From assembly GCF_006494715.1 (NCBI RefSeq), contig NZ_CP041151.1, forward strand, positions 2,294,001-2,358,000: DNA of 64,000 nucleotides, written 5' to 3'. The notes below the pieces were generated by a model. The model was not told the DNA's origin. It was given only the letters and a program-made list of their open reading frames with translations, and did no database searches. Origin of the DNA: Shewanella sp. SNU WT4 (GTDB lineage Bacteria; Pseudomonadota; Gammaproteobacteria; Enterobacterales; Shewanellaceae). Numbering within the stretch: the first letter of the stretch is position 1; the number at the start of each line of letters is the position of its first letter. Of this stretch, positions 27,130 through 35,979 are shown one piece after another. A program made the translations under genes and the position numbers.

Positions 27130-28356
27130 TTAGTTGGCGGTGTTATTCTCAGCGCTAACCATAGCCTCAACGTCTGAGATTTTTGAGTCTTTTTGCAATA
27201 AAAAGCCCAGTAACACGCCAATGGCACAAATCATTATGCCCCAGCCAATGGCTACTTCGCCAGCAGATGCCCATGTAGCTACTATGGTTGATGCGCCAAA
27301 CGCCAAGGCTAATTGCAGGAAGTTCTGCACGCCAGCGGCCTTAGTGGCATCTTGAGTGAACTGCTGCAGAGCATTGTTAACCACAATTGGGTAAATACCG
27401 CCGCTAGACGCTGCCAGGATAGAGAAAGTAATTAACAGTGGGAAAATGCTGGCAAATTTAAACACGACTGTGCTTAAAAAAATCACCAGAACACATAAGC
27501 CAAACTGTGCCAGTAAGATCTTCAGCGTAGTATCGCTACCAAATTTGCTAATCAGCGTCTTACTCGCATAACCACCGACAATGAACATAATGGTTTGCGG
27601 AATGAAGCTTAAGCCAATTTCTGCTGCGGCGTAACCGTGTTGTTCCATCACGATTGGCCATACAGTCAGGTAAGAGAAGAACGCACCACTACAGGCACCA
27701 AAAATGATAACACTACCCAAAAACTTAGTGTTTTTAAGAATGTCGATAAAACCTGTAGCGCTGTGAGTTTGCTGCGGCGCAGTTTTATCTCGGCCAGGCA
27801 CTAAGATAAAGGTCATGATTATGAGCATGGCAGCAATAACAGTGAGCACCACAAAAATGGCGCGCCAACCTAAATTGTGCTGCACAAAGGCACCTAAAAT
27901 CGGTGCCAAAGCTGGTGACAAAGCCACAAGCGGCATGATGTTACTGAAAATACCTTGGGCTTCATCAGCATCATATTGCTCAATGACCAAGGCTTGCCAA
28001 ATAACAGCGGCACTACAAGCACCTAATGCCTGGCAGAAACGGGCGATATTTACCGCCATCATGCTATCGCTGTTGGCGATGGCAATAGACGCTGCACCAA
28101 ATAAGGCTAAACCGCCAAACAAGGCATTACGTTTACCAATCTTGGCCACTAATGGTCCATAAGCCAATTGACCACACGCTAAACCCGCTAAGAAAGTGGT
28201 TAATGACATTGCCACTTGAGTTGGTGTGGTATTAAAGGTAGTTTCAATAGCATTAAATGCCGGTAAGTACATGTCTGTAGCAATAAAGCCCAGCATACTG
28301 AGCATCGAAAGATAGAATAAAAACATGTAAAATTTGATACTGTTAGTTTTTTTCAT
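27130..28356 (-). CDS. punC: MFS purine-nucleoside transporter, PunC (YdhC) type
   Basis: A 408-aa, 12-helix major facilitator of the Bcr/CflA drug-resistance subgroup. Seen: the N-terminal ATDMYLPAFNAIE segment typical of Bcr/CflA, the loop PLVAKIGKRNALFGG (motif A position), and the conserved IMPLVALSPALAPILGAF. Sequence and its divergent pairing with a PunR-like LysR regulator match Escherichia coli punC/punR (formerly ydhC/ydhB), reported to act in purine or nucleoside uptake. The intergenic space between the two starts is 117 bp and is the likely regulator-binding region. The ATG at 28356 is clear. Substrate transfer to this organism is inference. Confidence 0.85.
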   Translation of the reverse strand: MKKTNSIKFYMFLFYLSMLSMLGFIATDMYLPAFNAIETTFNTTPTQVAMSLTTFLAGLACGQLAYGPLVAKIGKRNALFGGLALFGAASIAIANSDSMMAVNIARFCQALGACSAAVIWQALVIEQYDADEAQGIFSNIMPLVALSPALAPILGAFVQHNLGWRAIFVVLTVIAAMLIIMTFILVPGRDKTAPQQTHSATGFIDILKNTKFLGSVIIFGACSGAFFSYLTVWPIVMEQHGYAAAEIGLSFIPQTIMFIVGGYASKTLISKFGSDTTLKILLAQFGLCVLVIFLSTVVFKFASIFPLLITFSILAASSGGIYPIVVNNALQQFTQDATKAAGVQNFLQLALAFGASTIVATWASAGEVAIGWGIMICAIGVLLGFLLQKDSKISDVEAMVSAENNTAN

Positions 28357-28473
28357 ACGAGATAAACATCATAAAATTAGAGATCATGCATTCTATAGCC
28401 TTGCTAAACAGGGTTGAAGCATTTATTTTTGATGCAAGCCATCAAAAATTTTCACAGCACAAGGATGAACTCA

Positions 28474-29376
28474 ATGCTATCTGAACAGGCATTTGAATTA
28501 ATTGATATTGTTGCCAGACATGGAAGCTTTACCGCGGCAGCCCACCGCCTCCATAAGGTGCCATCGGCGGTGAGTTATGCCGTTAAGCAAATCGAAGATG
28601 AAATGGGTGTAAGTTTATTTGTTCGCCATCATCGTAGTGTCAGTTTAACCCCCGCCGGCGAGCATTTTGTTAAGCAAGCAAGACGCATGTTGAGTGATAT
28701 TAATAACCTTAAACGCGATACCCAAAGTGTTGCCAATGGCTGGCAACCAACCTTAGCGATTGCATTAGATAACATAGTAAGAGCCGATAGAATTAGCACG
28801 TTAATAGCTGATTTTTATAGACAATTTTCTGACGTCGAACTCATTATTCGTATAGAAGTATTCAATGGTGTATGGGAAGCATTGGCCACTGATAGAGCCG
28901 ATATTGCCATTGGTGCCACCACGGCAATACCTGTGGGGGGCACCTTTAAATACAAAGATATGGGCGAAATTGACTGGGCATTTTTGGTGAGCAAGCAGCA
29001 TCCATTGGCAGGTATTCATCGCCCTTTAACTGACGATGAACTGCGCCCTTACCCATCGGTTTGCCTTGAAGATACCTCGCGTGAAATCCCGAAGCGCGAT
29101 ACTTGGCTCTTGAATAATCAACGGCGTTTAGTCGTTCCAGATTGGATCCGCGCGCTTAATTGTTTTAGTGGCGGATTGGGTATTGGCTATATGCCAAGGC
29201 ACCTAGCCAGTGTGTTTATTGAAAAAGGCATAGTACTGGAAAAACAGTTAGTTAATCCGCGTGGGATCAGTCAATGTTGTTTGGCATGGAACGCTAATGC
29301 GGTATCGCCGGCAAAACAATGGGTACTCGACTATCTGGGCGATGGCGATAAACTCCATAAAGAATGGTTAACCTGA
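28474..29376 (+). CDS. punR: LysR-family regulator PunR (YdhB) homologue
   Basis: A 300-aa LysR-type activator. N-terminal winged helix-turn-helix: ELIDIVARHGSFTAAAHRLHKVPSAVSYAVKQIE, followed by LFVRHHRSVSLTPAGE. The effector domain contains QSVANGWQPTLAIALDNIV and VFNGVWEAL, segments shared with E. coli PunR, and ends DYLGDGDKLHKEWL much like it. The ATG at 28474 (MLSEQAFEL) is chosen over ATGs at 28414 and 28465 because AAGG lies ten bases before it and the length matches relatives. Divergent from punC; expected to activate it in response to purines. Confidence 0.85.
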   Translation: MLSEQAFELIDIVARHGSFTAAAHRLHKVPSAVSYAVKQIEDEMGVSLFVRHHRSVSLTPAGEHFVKQARRMLSDINNLKRDTQSVANGWQPTLAIALDNIVRADRISTLIADFYRQFSDVELIIRIEVFNGVWEALATDRADIAIGATTAIPVGGTFKYKDMGEIDWAFLVSKQHPLAGIHRPLTDDELRPYPSVCLEDTSREIPKRDTWLLNNQRRLVVPDWIRALNCFSGGLGIGYMPRHLASVFIEKGIVLEKQLVNPRGISQCCLAWNANAVSPAKQWVLDYLGDGDKLHKEWLT

Positions 29377-29558
29377 TTTTTAGTCATGATGGTTTGAAAG
29401 GCAATGACACTGAAATGGAATTTATAGCGCAGATTATTAAACTAAATTTATCTAATATCCACAGTCTTACATTGACCTAGACCGCCACTAGGTTATTATT
29501 TTTACATAGGCAATTGGTAAAAAACTCAATTTTTAACCTGTTTTAATCGGAGCACATC

Positions 29559-30218
29559 ATGAATCAACAAACTGTCTACAGTAGCAGTTTATCGACACTC
29601 GAAGTCAACAAGCTACTGAAGAATACTTATATGCTGTTGGCCATGACTTTAGCTTTCTCTGCTGTTTGTGCTGGGATAGCAATGGCGTTGGCCATCAGTC
29701 CATTAATGTCAATCGGCCTGTCACTTGGTGGTTTAGTATTATTATTTGTCACCTTGAAAAAAGCGGATACTGCTAGTGGCTTGTTATGGGTGTTTGCCTT
29801 TACTGGCATGGAAGGCGCATCTCTGGGATATATTCTTAACCACTATGTCGGCATGGCTAACGGTCCTCAGTTGATCATGCAAGCATTAGGCTTAACATCG
29901 GCCATCTTTTTTGCCCTGTCAGCTTATGCTGTAACCACTAAAAAAGACTTTTCGTTTATGCGCGGCTTCTTATTTGCCGGCTTAATAGTTGTTGTGGTTG
30001 CGATGCTGATTAACATCTTTTTAGGTAACAGCATGGTGTTTATGGCGATGAACGCTGCTATCGCCTTATTGATGACAGGTTTCATTCTTTACGATACTAG
30101 CCGAATTGTGAATGGTGGCGAAACCAACTATATCCGTGCCACTGTTTCTTTATACCTAGATTTCTTAAACTTATTTATGGCGATTCTGCACTTACTTGGG
30201 ATCAGCAACGACGATTAA
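29559..30218 (+). CDS. yccA: YccA, Bax-inhibitor-1/UPF0005 family membrane protein
   Basis: A 219-aa inner-membrane protein with seven hydrophobic helices and a short polar N-terminus (MNQQTVYSSSLSTLEVNKLLKNTY). In E. coli YccA binds the FtsH protease and modulates turnover of membrane proteins. Family hallmarks seen are GMEGASLGYILNHY and the C-terminal FILYDTSRIVNGGETNYIRATVSLYLDFLNLF. ATG follows CGGAGCACATC. A strong terminator ends the transcript 24 bases downstream, just before tusD; the yccA-tusDCBE order is conserved in related bacteria. Confidence 0.95.
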   Translation: MNQQTVYSSSLSTLEVNKLLKNTYMLLAMTLAFSAVCAGIAMALAISPLMSIGLSLGGLVLLFVTLKKADTASGLLWVFAFTGMEGASLGYILNHYVGMANGPQLIMQALGLTSAIFFALSAYAVTTKKDFSFMRGFLFAGLIVVVVAMLINIFLGNSMVFMAMNAAIALLMTGFILYDTSRIVNGGETNYIRATVSLYLDFLNLFMAILHLLGISNDD

Positions 30219-30241
30219 TGCTTAACGACTAATACTAGGAT

Positions 30242-30269
30242 AAAATGGCTCCTTCGCGAGCCATTTTTT
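30242..30269 (+). terminator. Intrinsic terminator between yccA and tusD
   Basis: Stem AAAATGGCTC/GAGCCATTTT with a CTTCGC loop and T6 tail. The tail ends only eight bases before the tusD start codon, so the element separates yccA from tusD or acts as an attenuator. Confidence 0.92.
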
Positions 30270-30277
30270 ATTGGGTT

Positions 30278-30667
30278 ATGAGTAAATTAATAATACAAGT
30301 GAACGGCAATGTTTATGGCAGTGTGCCAGGTTTTCATGCCTACCGTTTTACTGAAGCTGCTATTAACGCTGGCCATCAGATTGTCTGCGTATTTTTTTAT
30401 CAAGATGGCGTGAGCCATGCAAATGGCTTAACTTCTCCGGCGAGTGACGAATTTAATTTGCACCAAGCTTGGGAGTCATTGGCGACTAAGTATCAAGTGC
30501 CGCTTGTTAATTGTGTGTCTGCAGCGCTGCGCCGCGGCGTAATCAGCGCAACTGAGGCCCGAGAATTAGCACAAGCACATTTTAATTGTTCACCATCTTT
30601 CAGCATGGGTGGTTTAGGTGAGTTAGTCACGGGGATAGAAACCGCTGACCGTTGGGTAAATTTCTAA
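30278..30667 (+). CDS. tusD: Sulfurtransferase complex subunit TusD
   Basis: A 129-aa DsrE-fold protein of the sulfur relay that passes persulfide from TusA through TusBCD to TusE and MnmA for 2-thiouridine in tRNA wobble position 34. The catalytic Cys is in VNCVSAALRRG (about residue 77), and the N-terminal YGSVPGFHAYRFTEAAI and C-terminal GGLGELVTGIETADR blocks are typical. ATG at 30278 (MSKLIIQVNG) is preferred to 30245, which lies inside the terminator. There is no clear ribosome binding site because the terminator occupies that space. tusC follows after one base. Confidence 0.93.
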   Translation: MSKLIIQVNGNVYGSVPGFHAYRFTEAAINAGHQIVCVFFYQDGVSHANGLTSPASDEFNLHQAWESLATKYQVPLVNCVSAALRRGVISATEARELAQAHFNCSPSFSMGGLGELVTGIETADRWVNF

Positions 30668-30668
30668 C

Positions 30669-31019
30669 ATGAAAAAAATATGTGTGATCTTCAGACGTGG
30701 CCCGCATGAGGGTGGTCGTGAAGGCGTAGACTTAGCATTATTAAGTGCCAGTTTTGATCAACAAGTCAGTGTTGTGTTTTGCGATGAAGGTGTCTTACAT
30801 CTGTTACCTGATCAACAACCGCAGTTGATTGGCCAACGAGATTATTTGGCCACCTTAAAGGCACTGCCTTTATATGATGTTGAAATCGTATTGGCGTGTA
30901 AGTTGTCACTCAGTGATTATGGAATGAGCCGCACTGACTTAGCCATTGCTTGCCAACAAGCAAGTGCCGAAGAGATTAGTCAGTTATTAGCTGACTCTGA
31001 TGAAGTGGTGGTGTTTTAA
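30669..31019 (+). CDS. tusC: Sulfurtransferase complex subunit TusC
   Basis: A 116-aa DsrF/TusC subunit of the TusBCD heterohexamer. N-terminal MKKICVIFRRGPHEGGREGVDLALLSASF and the SVVFCDEGVLHLL strand-loop match the family; TusC itself has no strictly required active cysteine and is structural. The stop overlaps the tusB start by one base (TAATG), so translation is coupled. Flanked by tusD and tusB in the conserved DCB order. Confidence 0.93.
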   Translation: MKKICVIFRRGPHEGGREGVDLALLSASFDQQVSVVFCDEGVLHLLPDQQPQLIGQRDYLATLKALPLYDVEIVLACKLSLSDYGMSRTDLAIACQQASAEEISQLLADSDEVVVF

Positions 31020-31300
31020 TGATCTTACATCATATTCAAACATCACCCGCAACAGACAATGCACTTAAGTCTTGCTTGCGTTACCTTAAAAAAGGCGATG
31101 CGGTATTATTATCGGCCAGCGCCGTCAATGCCCTACTGCTTCGTCAATATGTGATGGCGTTATCGCCGTTTAAAATTTATGTATTGGAAGACGATGTAAT
31201 AGCCCGCGGTTTAAGCCATAGACTCGATAAATACGAACACATAAATTATCAAACTATGGTCGATTTAGTACTCCAGCATCAAAAGGTAATTACGTGGTAA
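31019..31300 (+). CDS. tusB: Sulfurtransferase complex subunit TusB
   Basis: A 93-aa DsrH/TusB subunit. [19 protein letters not shown] at the N-terminus and the [15 protein letters not shown] and [12 protein letters not shown] segments are those of TusB proteins. It completes the TusBCD complex that relays sulfur to TusE. Start ATG shares its A with the tusC stop. The gene end overlaps the likely GTG start of tusE by seven bases. Confidence 0.93.
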   Translation: MILHHIQTSPATDNALKSCLRYLKKGDAVLLSASAVNALLLRQYVMALSPFKIYVLEDDVIARGLSHRLDKYEHINYQTMVDLVLQHQKVITW

Positions 31301-31632
31301 ATAGCATGGTATTTAATGGTGCAACCATTGAATTGGATAAGCAGGGTTACTTGGTCAATGTTAGCGATTGGAGCGAGTCATTAGCACCAATAATTGCGAC
31401 AGCAGAAGACATTGAATTGACTGAATCTCACTGGGAAGTTATTCATTTCGTGAGAAGTTTTTATTTAGAATACAACACTAGCCCTGCGATTCGGGTGTTA
31501 GTTAAAGCTCTTGGTCAAAGCCTTGGCGAAGACAAAGGTAATTCTAAATATCTATATACCCTGTTTCCATTGGGGCCAGCAAAACAAGCGACTAAAATAG
31601 CTGGCTTACCAAAACCGGCAAAATGCATCTAA
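31294..31632 (+). CDS. tusE: Sulfur relay protein TusE (DsrC family)
   Basis: A 112-aa DsrC/TusE protein that takes persulfide from TusBCD and hands it to MnmA. The active C-terminal arm GLPKPAKCI with the penultimate Cys is present, as is [25 protein letters not shown] at 31294 follows AAAAGG with good spacing and overlaps tusB; ATG at 31306 (residue 5) is the alternative. Only the C-terminal cysteine is present, as in TusE-type rather than two-Cys DsrC proteins of sulfite reduction. A terminator follows directly. Confidence 0.93.
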   Translation: MVNSMVFNGATIELDKQGYLVNVSDWSESLAPIIATAEDIELTESHWEVIHFVRSFYLEYNTSPAIRVLVKALGQSLGEDKGNSKYLYTLFPLGPAKQATKIAGLPKPAKCI

Positions 31633-31633
31633 C

Positions 31634-31661
31634 AAAAAGCCCTACTTAGTAGGGCTTTTTT
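31634..31661 (+). terminator. Intrinsic terminator after tusE
   Basis: AGCCCTAC/GTAGGGCT stem with TTA loop, A5 before and T6 after. It can serve both tusE and the converging ppaC gene, whose stop is 36 bases away. Confidence 0.92.
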
Positions 31662-31696
31662 ATATGGTAAATCAACTGTATGAATTACAGAATAAT

Positions 31697-32617
31697 TTAA
31701 GCAAAAGCTGATTGCAATTGTGGAACAACTTGCTTCTTACGGCTCAGTACACCATCTAACCACACGCGGCCATTTTCGCTGGCTTTGCCATAAGCTTTAT
31801 GAGACAAGTGCTCATCATCAGAAATGATTAACATTTCTGAGCCTTCTTTCATAATGTCAGTCAGTAATAAAATGACACTATGACGTTGGCCTTCTTGCTT
31901 TAATAAGGCAATATCCGCTTCCAAATCAGCTTTGATTGTATCAAAGACAGATAAGTCGATAACTTCTAATTGGCCAATACCAACTAAATTACCGTTCATA
32001 TTAAAGTCTTTAAAATCACGCATGACAAGTTCGCGAGCTGGCGTGCCTTCGACCGCTGATTTCACCAAGAACATTTCCATGCCCAGGGCTTTAAAATCTT
32101 CAACGCCTGCAATTTCAGCTAATGCTTCAACGCAGCGAATATCAGCTGTGGTGCAGGTTGGTGATTTGAAAATAACAGTATCACTTAAGATGGCACATAA
32201 CATAATGCCGGCGATATCCTTAGGAATGGCCACACCATAAAAGTCATACATCATTTTGATGACCGTGTTACTACAACCTACTGGACGGATCCAACACTCT
32301 AATGGTGTAGAAGTCGTTAAATCACCTAATTTATGGTGGTCAACAATACCAACAATAGTCGCTTCAGCAATATCATCTGGCGCTTGAGTGAGTTCAGAAT
32401 GATCAACAATATACACCTGCTCACCAGCATAATGCTGTTTATATTCAGGCGCTTCAACACCAAAACGTTCTAAGATGAATGCTGTTTCAGGAGAAATATC
32501 ACCTAAACGAGTGGCAACTGCAGCTTCACCAATTTGGTTTTTTAAATAAGCTAAAGCGATAGCGCCACAAATTGAATCAGAATCAGGGATCTTATGTCCC
32601 ACTACAAAAATGGTCAT
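31697..32617 (-). CDS. ppaC: Manganese-dependent inorganic pyrophosphatase (family II)
   Basis: A 306-aa family II pyrophosphatase (DHH superfamily) that hydrolyses pyrophosphate to phosphate with Mn or Co. Metal-site motifs seen: GHKIPDSDS at 7-15 (His, Asp, Asp), VDHSE at about 70 and VDHHKLGD at about 92-99. The C-terminal substrate domain has SRKKQVVPQL with the phosphate-binding Arg-Lys-Lys. Length is typical. ATG follows GAAAGAAACC. It is transcribed alone, convergent with the tus genes. Confidence 0.95.
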   Translation of the reverse strand: MTIFVVGHKIPDSDSICGAIALAYLKNQIGEAAVATRLGDISPETAFILERFGVEAPEYKQHYAGEQVYIVDHSELTQAPDDIAEATIVGIVDHHKLGDLTTSTPLECWIRPVGCSNTVIKMMYDFYGVAIPKDIAGIMLCAILSDTVIFKSPTCTTADIRCVEALAEIAGVEDFKALGMEMFLVKSAVEGTPARELVMRDFKDFNMNGNLVGIGQLEVIDLSVFDTIKADLEADIALLKQEGQRHSVILLLTDIMKEGSEMLIISDDEHLSHKAYGKASENGRVWLDGVLSRKKQVVPQLQSAFA

Positions 32618-33014
32618 GGTTTCTTTCTCACAGTAAAATTTTCAGCATTTTACCAAACATTATCCCAAAATACATCCAGCTAGAGATTGAAGTGCTTGAT
32701 TCATTACTAATACTTTAGGATAAGGGATTGATATTAAAACTCACAACAACCAATTATTATGGGTAACCATTTAATGTGATTGTCATTTGATGGCACACTC
32801 TGTGATAGATAAATCAAATTGAGCGCTATGGTTTATCAACTAATATCAATGACTGATGCTGGTAAATGTCATCTATTATTAGCAATGAATTATGAATAAC
32901 CAATCTATTGGCATTTAGTGAGTTGGTTTTATTCACGATTTTTTGCGGTAAACATAGGATTGTTTTTGGTACTAAAGAATGAAACTAGCCGTTATTACAC
33001 AAGTTAGTCGCAAG
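32618..33014. other. 400-bp intergenic stretch upstream of ppaC
   Basis: AT-rich sequence that must include the ppaC promoter on the minus strand. I see no gene or clear operator. The left end of an insertion element begins near 33020. Confidence 0.4.
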
Positions 33015-33093
33015 CCCTCCCCCTGTGTCAGGATTGTTGTCACCCTTAAATAATCATTATTTTTAAAGACAGGGTGCGGCAAAAGAGAACGAT

Positions 33094-33594
33094 ATGGCTC
33101 GGTATTCACCAGAACGTAAAGAGGCGATCCTTAAAAAATTATTACCGCCTCACAATTTAACGGTCGCAGAGGTTGCTCGGGAAGAAGGCATTGCGGTGCA
33201 AACCTTGTATCATTGGCGAGATATTGTCAGAAAAGAAGGTCGCCCCGTGCCAGGTAAAACATTAACAACTGATGACTGGTCAGCTGAAGCTAAGTTTGCG
33301 GTACTCATTGAAACAGCCCCGCTATCGGAAGCCGAGTTAAGTCAGTATTGCCGTGAAAAAGGCTTGTTCCGCGAACAAGTACAGCAGTGGAAACAGGATT
33401 GTTTAGCTGGTTTTCAAACCTCAGAAGTACAAACCAAAACCATTAAACAGCAGGCCAAGGCTGACAGAGCCGAAATCAAATCATTGCAACGAGAATTGCG
33501 CTACAAGGAGAAAGCGCTGGCTGAAGCTGCTGCGTTACTGGTGCTCAGAAAAAAGCTCAATGCGCTCTGGGGGGACGACAGCGAGGAGAGCTAA
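33094..33594 (+). CDS. IS3-type transposase OrfA (DNA-binding subunit)
   Basis: A 166-aa protein with an N-terminal helix-turn-helix (RKEAILKKLLPPHNLTVAEVAREEGIAVQTLYHWR) and a second HTH-like stretch (SEAELSQYCREKGLFREQVQQWK). A coiled-coil segment (KADRAEIKSLQRELRYKEKALAEAAALLVL) near the C-terminus fits the leucine-zipper-like region of OrfA proteins. It is longer than usual OrfA (about 100 aa). The DDE ORF starts five bases after its stop in a different frame, without an evident slippery sequence. Confidence 0.85.
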   Translation: MARYSPERKEAILKKLLPPHNLTVAEVAREEGIAVQTLYHWRDIVRKEGRPVPGKTLTTDDWSAEAKFAVLIETAPLSEAELSQYCREKGLFREQVQQWKQDCLAGFQTSEVQTKTIKQQAKADRAEIKSLQRELRYKEKALAEAAALLVLRKKLNALWGDDSEES

Positions 33595-33599
33595 CTCCC

Positions 33600-34649
33600 T
33601 TGCCTGAGCGCATAGAATTGATTGCCTTAATTCAAGAGGCGTATATCAATGGTGCTCGCCTTTACAAGGCTTGTGCTGAAACTGGACTCAGTAAACGCAC
33701 TTATCGACGTTGGTATCGAGCAGGCCAAGTGCAAGCCGATTTAAGACCAATAGCGGCTCGACCAGAACCGGCAAATAAACTCGAAGCACATGAGCGACAA
33801 CAGATATTAAGTGTGTGTAATCAAGAGGAGTATGCCAGCTTACCACCGTCGCAAATTGTGCCGACATTATTAGATAGCGGGATTTATATCGCCTCAGAAT
33901 CAAGCTTTTACAGAGTGTTACATGCCAATAATCAACTTAATCATCGTGGTCGCACCCAGATTGCTGTTAATCGAAGTAAACCGTTAAGTTATCGGGCTGA
34001 TGGGCCCAATCAAGTGTGGTCGTGGGACATCACTTATTTGGCTTCAACCGTCAAAGGCCAGTTTTATTATCTGTACATGTTTGAAGATATTTACAGTAGA
34101 AAAATAGTGGGTTACGAAGTTCACGAACAAGAATGCGGTGAGTACGCAGCCGCGCTAATCCAACGCTGCATGTTACGCGAGCAATGTTTTAATACGCCAT
34201 TAGTGCTGCACTCTGATAATGGGGCGCCGATGAAGTCACTGACCATGAAAGCCAAGCTAGAAGAACTCGGTATTACGGCATCATTAAGTCGGCCGCGGGT
34301 GAGTAACGACAACCCCTTTTCAGAGTCGTTATTTAAAACCTTAAAATACCGACCACAGTGGCCAAAATCGGGTTTTAGCAGTTTAGCTGGCGCAAGAGAA
34401 TGGGTTGAGAAGTTTGTGAAGTGGTACAACGATGAGCATAAACACAGCCAGCTCAATTTTGTCTCACCAGGACAACGTCATGCTCAGCTAGATAACGCGA
34501 TTTTAGCCAAGCGTAAGGAAGTGCTTGAAGCGGCAAAGGCAAGAAGACCGACGCGCTGGTCTAAAGACGTGAGAAATTGTGAGGCGGTTGGAGCCGTGAC
34601 CCTAAACCCAGATAAAGCACCAATAGAAGGCGTAATAAATGCAGCTTAA
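33600..34649 (+). CDS. IS3-type transposase OrfB (DDE integrase)
   Basis: A 349-aa DDE recombinase with the rve core. Catalytic residues: Asp in VWSWDITYL (about residue 143), Asp in LHSDNGAPM (about 206) and Glu in NPFSESLFKTLKY (about 242). An N-terminal HTH (YKACAETGLSKRTYRRWYRAG) precedes the core. The apparent start is TTG at 33600, preceded by GAGGAGAG; coupled translation with OrfA is plausible. No internal stop or frameshift is seen. Confidence 0.88.
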   Translation: MPERIELIALIQEAYINGARLYKACAETGLSKRTYRRWYRAGQVQADLRPIAARPEPANKLEAHERQQILSVCNQEEYASLPPSQIVPTLLDSGIYIASESSFYRVLHANNQLNHRGRTQIAVNRSKPLSYRADGPNQVWSWDITYLASTVKGQFYYLYMFEDIYSRKIVGYEVHEQECGEYAAALIQRCMLREQCFNTPLVLHSDNGAPMKSLTMKAKLEELGITASLSRPRVSNDNPFSESLFKTLKYRPQWPKSGFSSLAGAREWVEKFVKWYNDEHKHSQLNFVSPGQRHAQLDNAILAKRKEVLEAAKARRPTRWSKDVRNCEAVGAVTLNPDKAPIEGVINAA

Positions 34650-34888
34650 TATTTAAGCAAAGAGTGACAACTATCTTGAAAAACACCGCCCTCACTATCT
34701 GCATGACAACTTAGGTTTTATTTAATGGCTGATTAGTGAAAACCCAAGCACAAACTTATCCATTGAATTTAGTACATATATTAGCGCTAATGACTGCTAA
34801 TGACAATTAACAGTCATTAGCGATTAGGTTATAATAGCCCCATAAATTAAGCCTTTGCGCACCCCTTTAGTTATTAAGAATCCTCTGA

Positions 34889-35950
34889 ATGTCTAGCAAT
34901 TCACAAGATAAATGGTTAACCACAATTCAAAATAAAGGCAGTAGCCAAGATATTGCTGTTGATAATCAACATTACTTTAGCCAAAAAAACTTACCTGCTG
35001 AGCTGATTGCGAGGATCCAACAAGCTGAACAAGAAACCTTGTCGGCAAAGAATGAAAACACTATGCGTAACTATCGTCTATATTGGCGACAGTTTACCGA
35101 ATGGTGTCAGCAGTTTGGGGTTAGCTTCATTCCTGCTGATCCACAAATTGTACTTGCCTATCTGCAAGCGCAAAGTGAAAAGATTACTGATCGCGGCTTT
35201 CACTTAAGTCCATCGACACTACACAATATGTTGGCGGCAATTAATTATGCTCATGATATTAATCAACTGCCCTCGCCGACCAAGTTAAAACAAATTCAAG
35301 AATATCTTGATACTATCAATCGCAATCGCCGCCGAACTACTATGGATAATCAAAAGCGCGCCATTGTCGATTATTACTTAGAACAATTGATAGCGACTAC
35401 TGCTGAAGAAATTGCACCGCGGCGTCGGGCGCGCGATCTTGCCATCATTTTAATGGGCCGCCAAGGTGCCTTTCGCCGCTCAGAGTTAGCTGACTTGACC
35501 CTAAATGATCTTGAGTTTTTACCCGACCGAATTATTGTGACGTTGCGATTTAGCAAGGCAAGTCAGGATGGACGGCATAAACACAGCAAAGAATTATTAA
35601 AAGATGAAAAATATAGCTGCTATCAAGCCCTACTCGATTGGATAGAAATCGCCGGATTACCGAAGCGCGGCAATATACAATTATTTCAGTCGATTACCCG
35701 CTGGGATAAATTAGCGCGGCCAAGAGCCAAGCAAAATAAACCGGTTAATTTTAGCGGCCAAGAGGTTTATCGTATTATCAAAAAACGCTGCCAAATAGCA
35801 CAATTAGATGCCGAATTATTTGGTGCGCATAGTTTACGCAGTGGCTTGCTGACTCAGTGGGCGCGTGATGGAAAATCTATCTTTGCTATGAAACAGCGTA
35901 GCGGTCATAGGTCAGTAACATCGGTTGACCGTTACGTACAAACCGCATAA
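34889..35950 (+). CDS. Tyrosine recombinase (phage-integrase family)
   Basis: A 353-aa recombinase. SAM-like N-terminal domain: NTMRNYRLYWRQFTEWCQQF (about residues 56-75). Catalytic domain: Arg in QGAFRRSELADL (about 197), GAHSLRSG (His-x-x-Arg, about 314), SGHRSVTSVDRYVQ with the second His and the nucleophile Tyr close to the C-terminus. It lies between an IS3-like element and the serS operon with its own terminator. No attachment site or mobile cargo is seen beside it, so it could be a resident housekeeping-like recombinase or a relic. The two recombinases in this window are not close to each other in sequence. Confidence 0.85.
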   Translation: MSSNSQDKWLTTIQNKGSSQDIAVDNQHYFSQKNLPAELIARIQQAEQETLSAKNENTMRNYRLYWRQFTEWCQQFGVSFIPADPQIVLAYLQAQSEKITDRGFHLSPSTLHNMLAAINYAHDINQLPSPTKLKQIQEYLDTINRNRRRTTMDNQKRAIVDYYLEQLIATTAEEIAPRRRARDLAIILMGRQGAFRRSELADLTLNDLEFLPDRIIVTLRFSKASQDGRHKHSKELLKDEKYSCYQALLDWIEIAGLPKRGNIQLFQSITRWDKLARPRAKQNKPVNFSGQEVYRIIKKRCQIAQLDAELFGAHSLRSGLLTQWARDGKSIFAMKQRSGHRSVTSVDRYVQTA

Positions 35951-35976
35951 AAAAAGCCCGCGATAGCGGGCTTTCT
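35949..35976. terminator. Bidirectional intrinsic terminator
   Basis: AAAGCCCGC/GCGGGCTTT stem with a GATA loop, immediately after the recombinase stop. It also lies four bases past the stop of the 39-aa ORF read on the minus strand. Confidence 0.92.
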
Positions 35977-35979
35977 ACA

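Larger units (their letters stand above)
33020..34688 (+). mobile_element. IS3-type insertion sequence with two consecutive ORFs
   Basis: About 1.67 kb. Near-terminal inverted repeats share GTTGTCAC and flanking bases (TCAGGATTGTTGTCAC at 33028-33043 against TCAAGATAGTTGTCAC read inward from the right end). The outer bases match less well, so the exact ends are uncertain. A 5-bp CCCTC occurs at 33015-33019 and 34689-34693 and would be the target duplication for the ends given here. It carries an HTH-coding ORF and a DDE-coding ORF and is inserted between ppaC and a recombinase gene. Confidence 0.75.
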
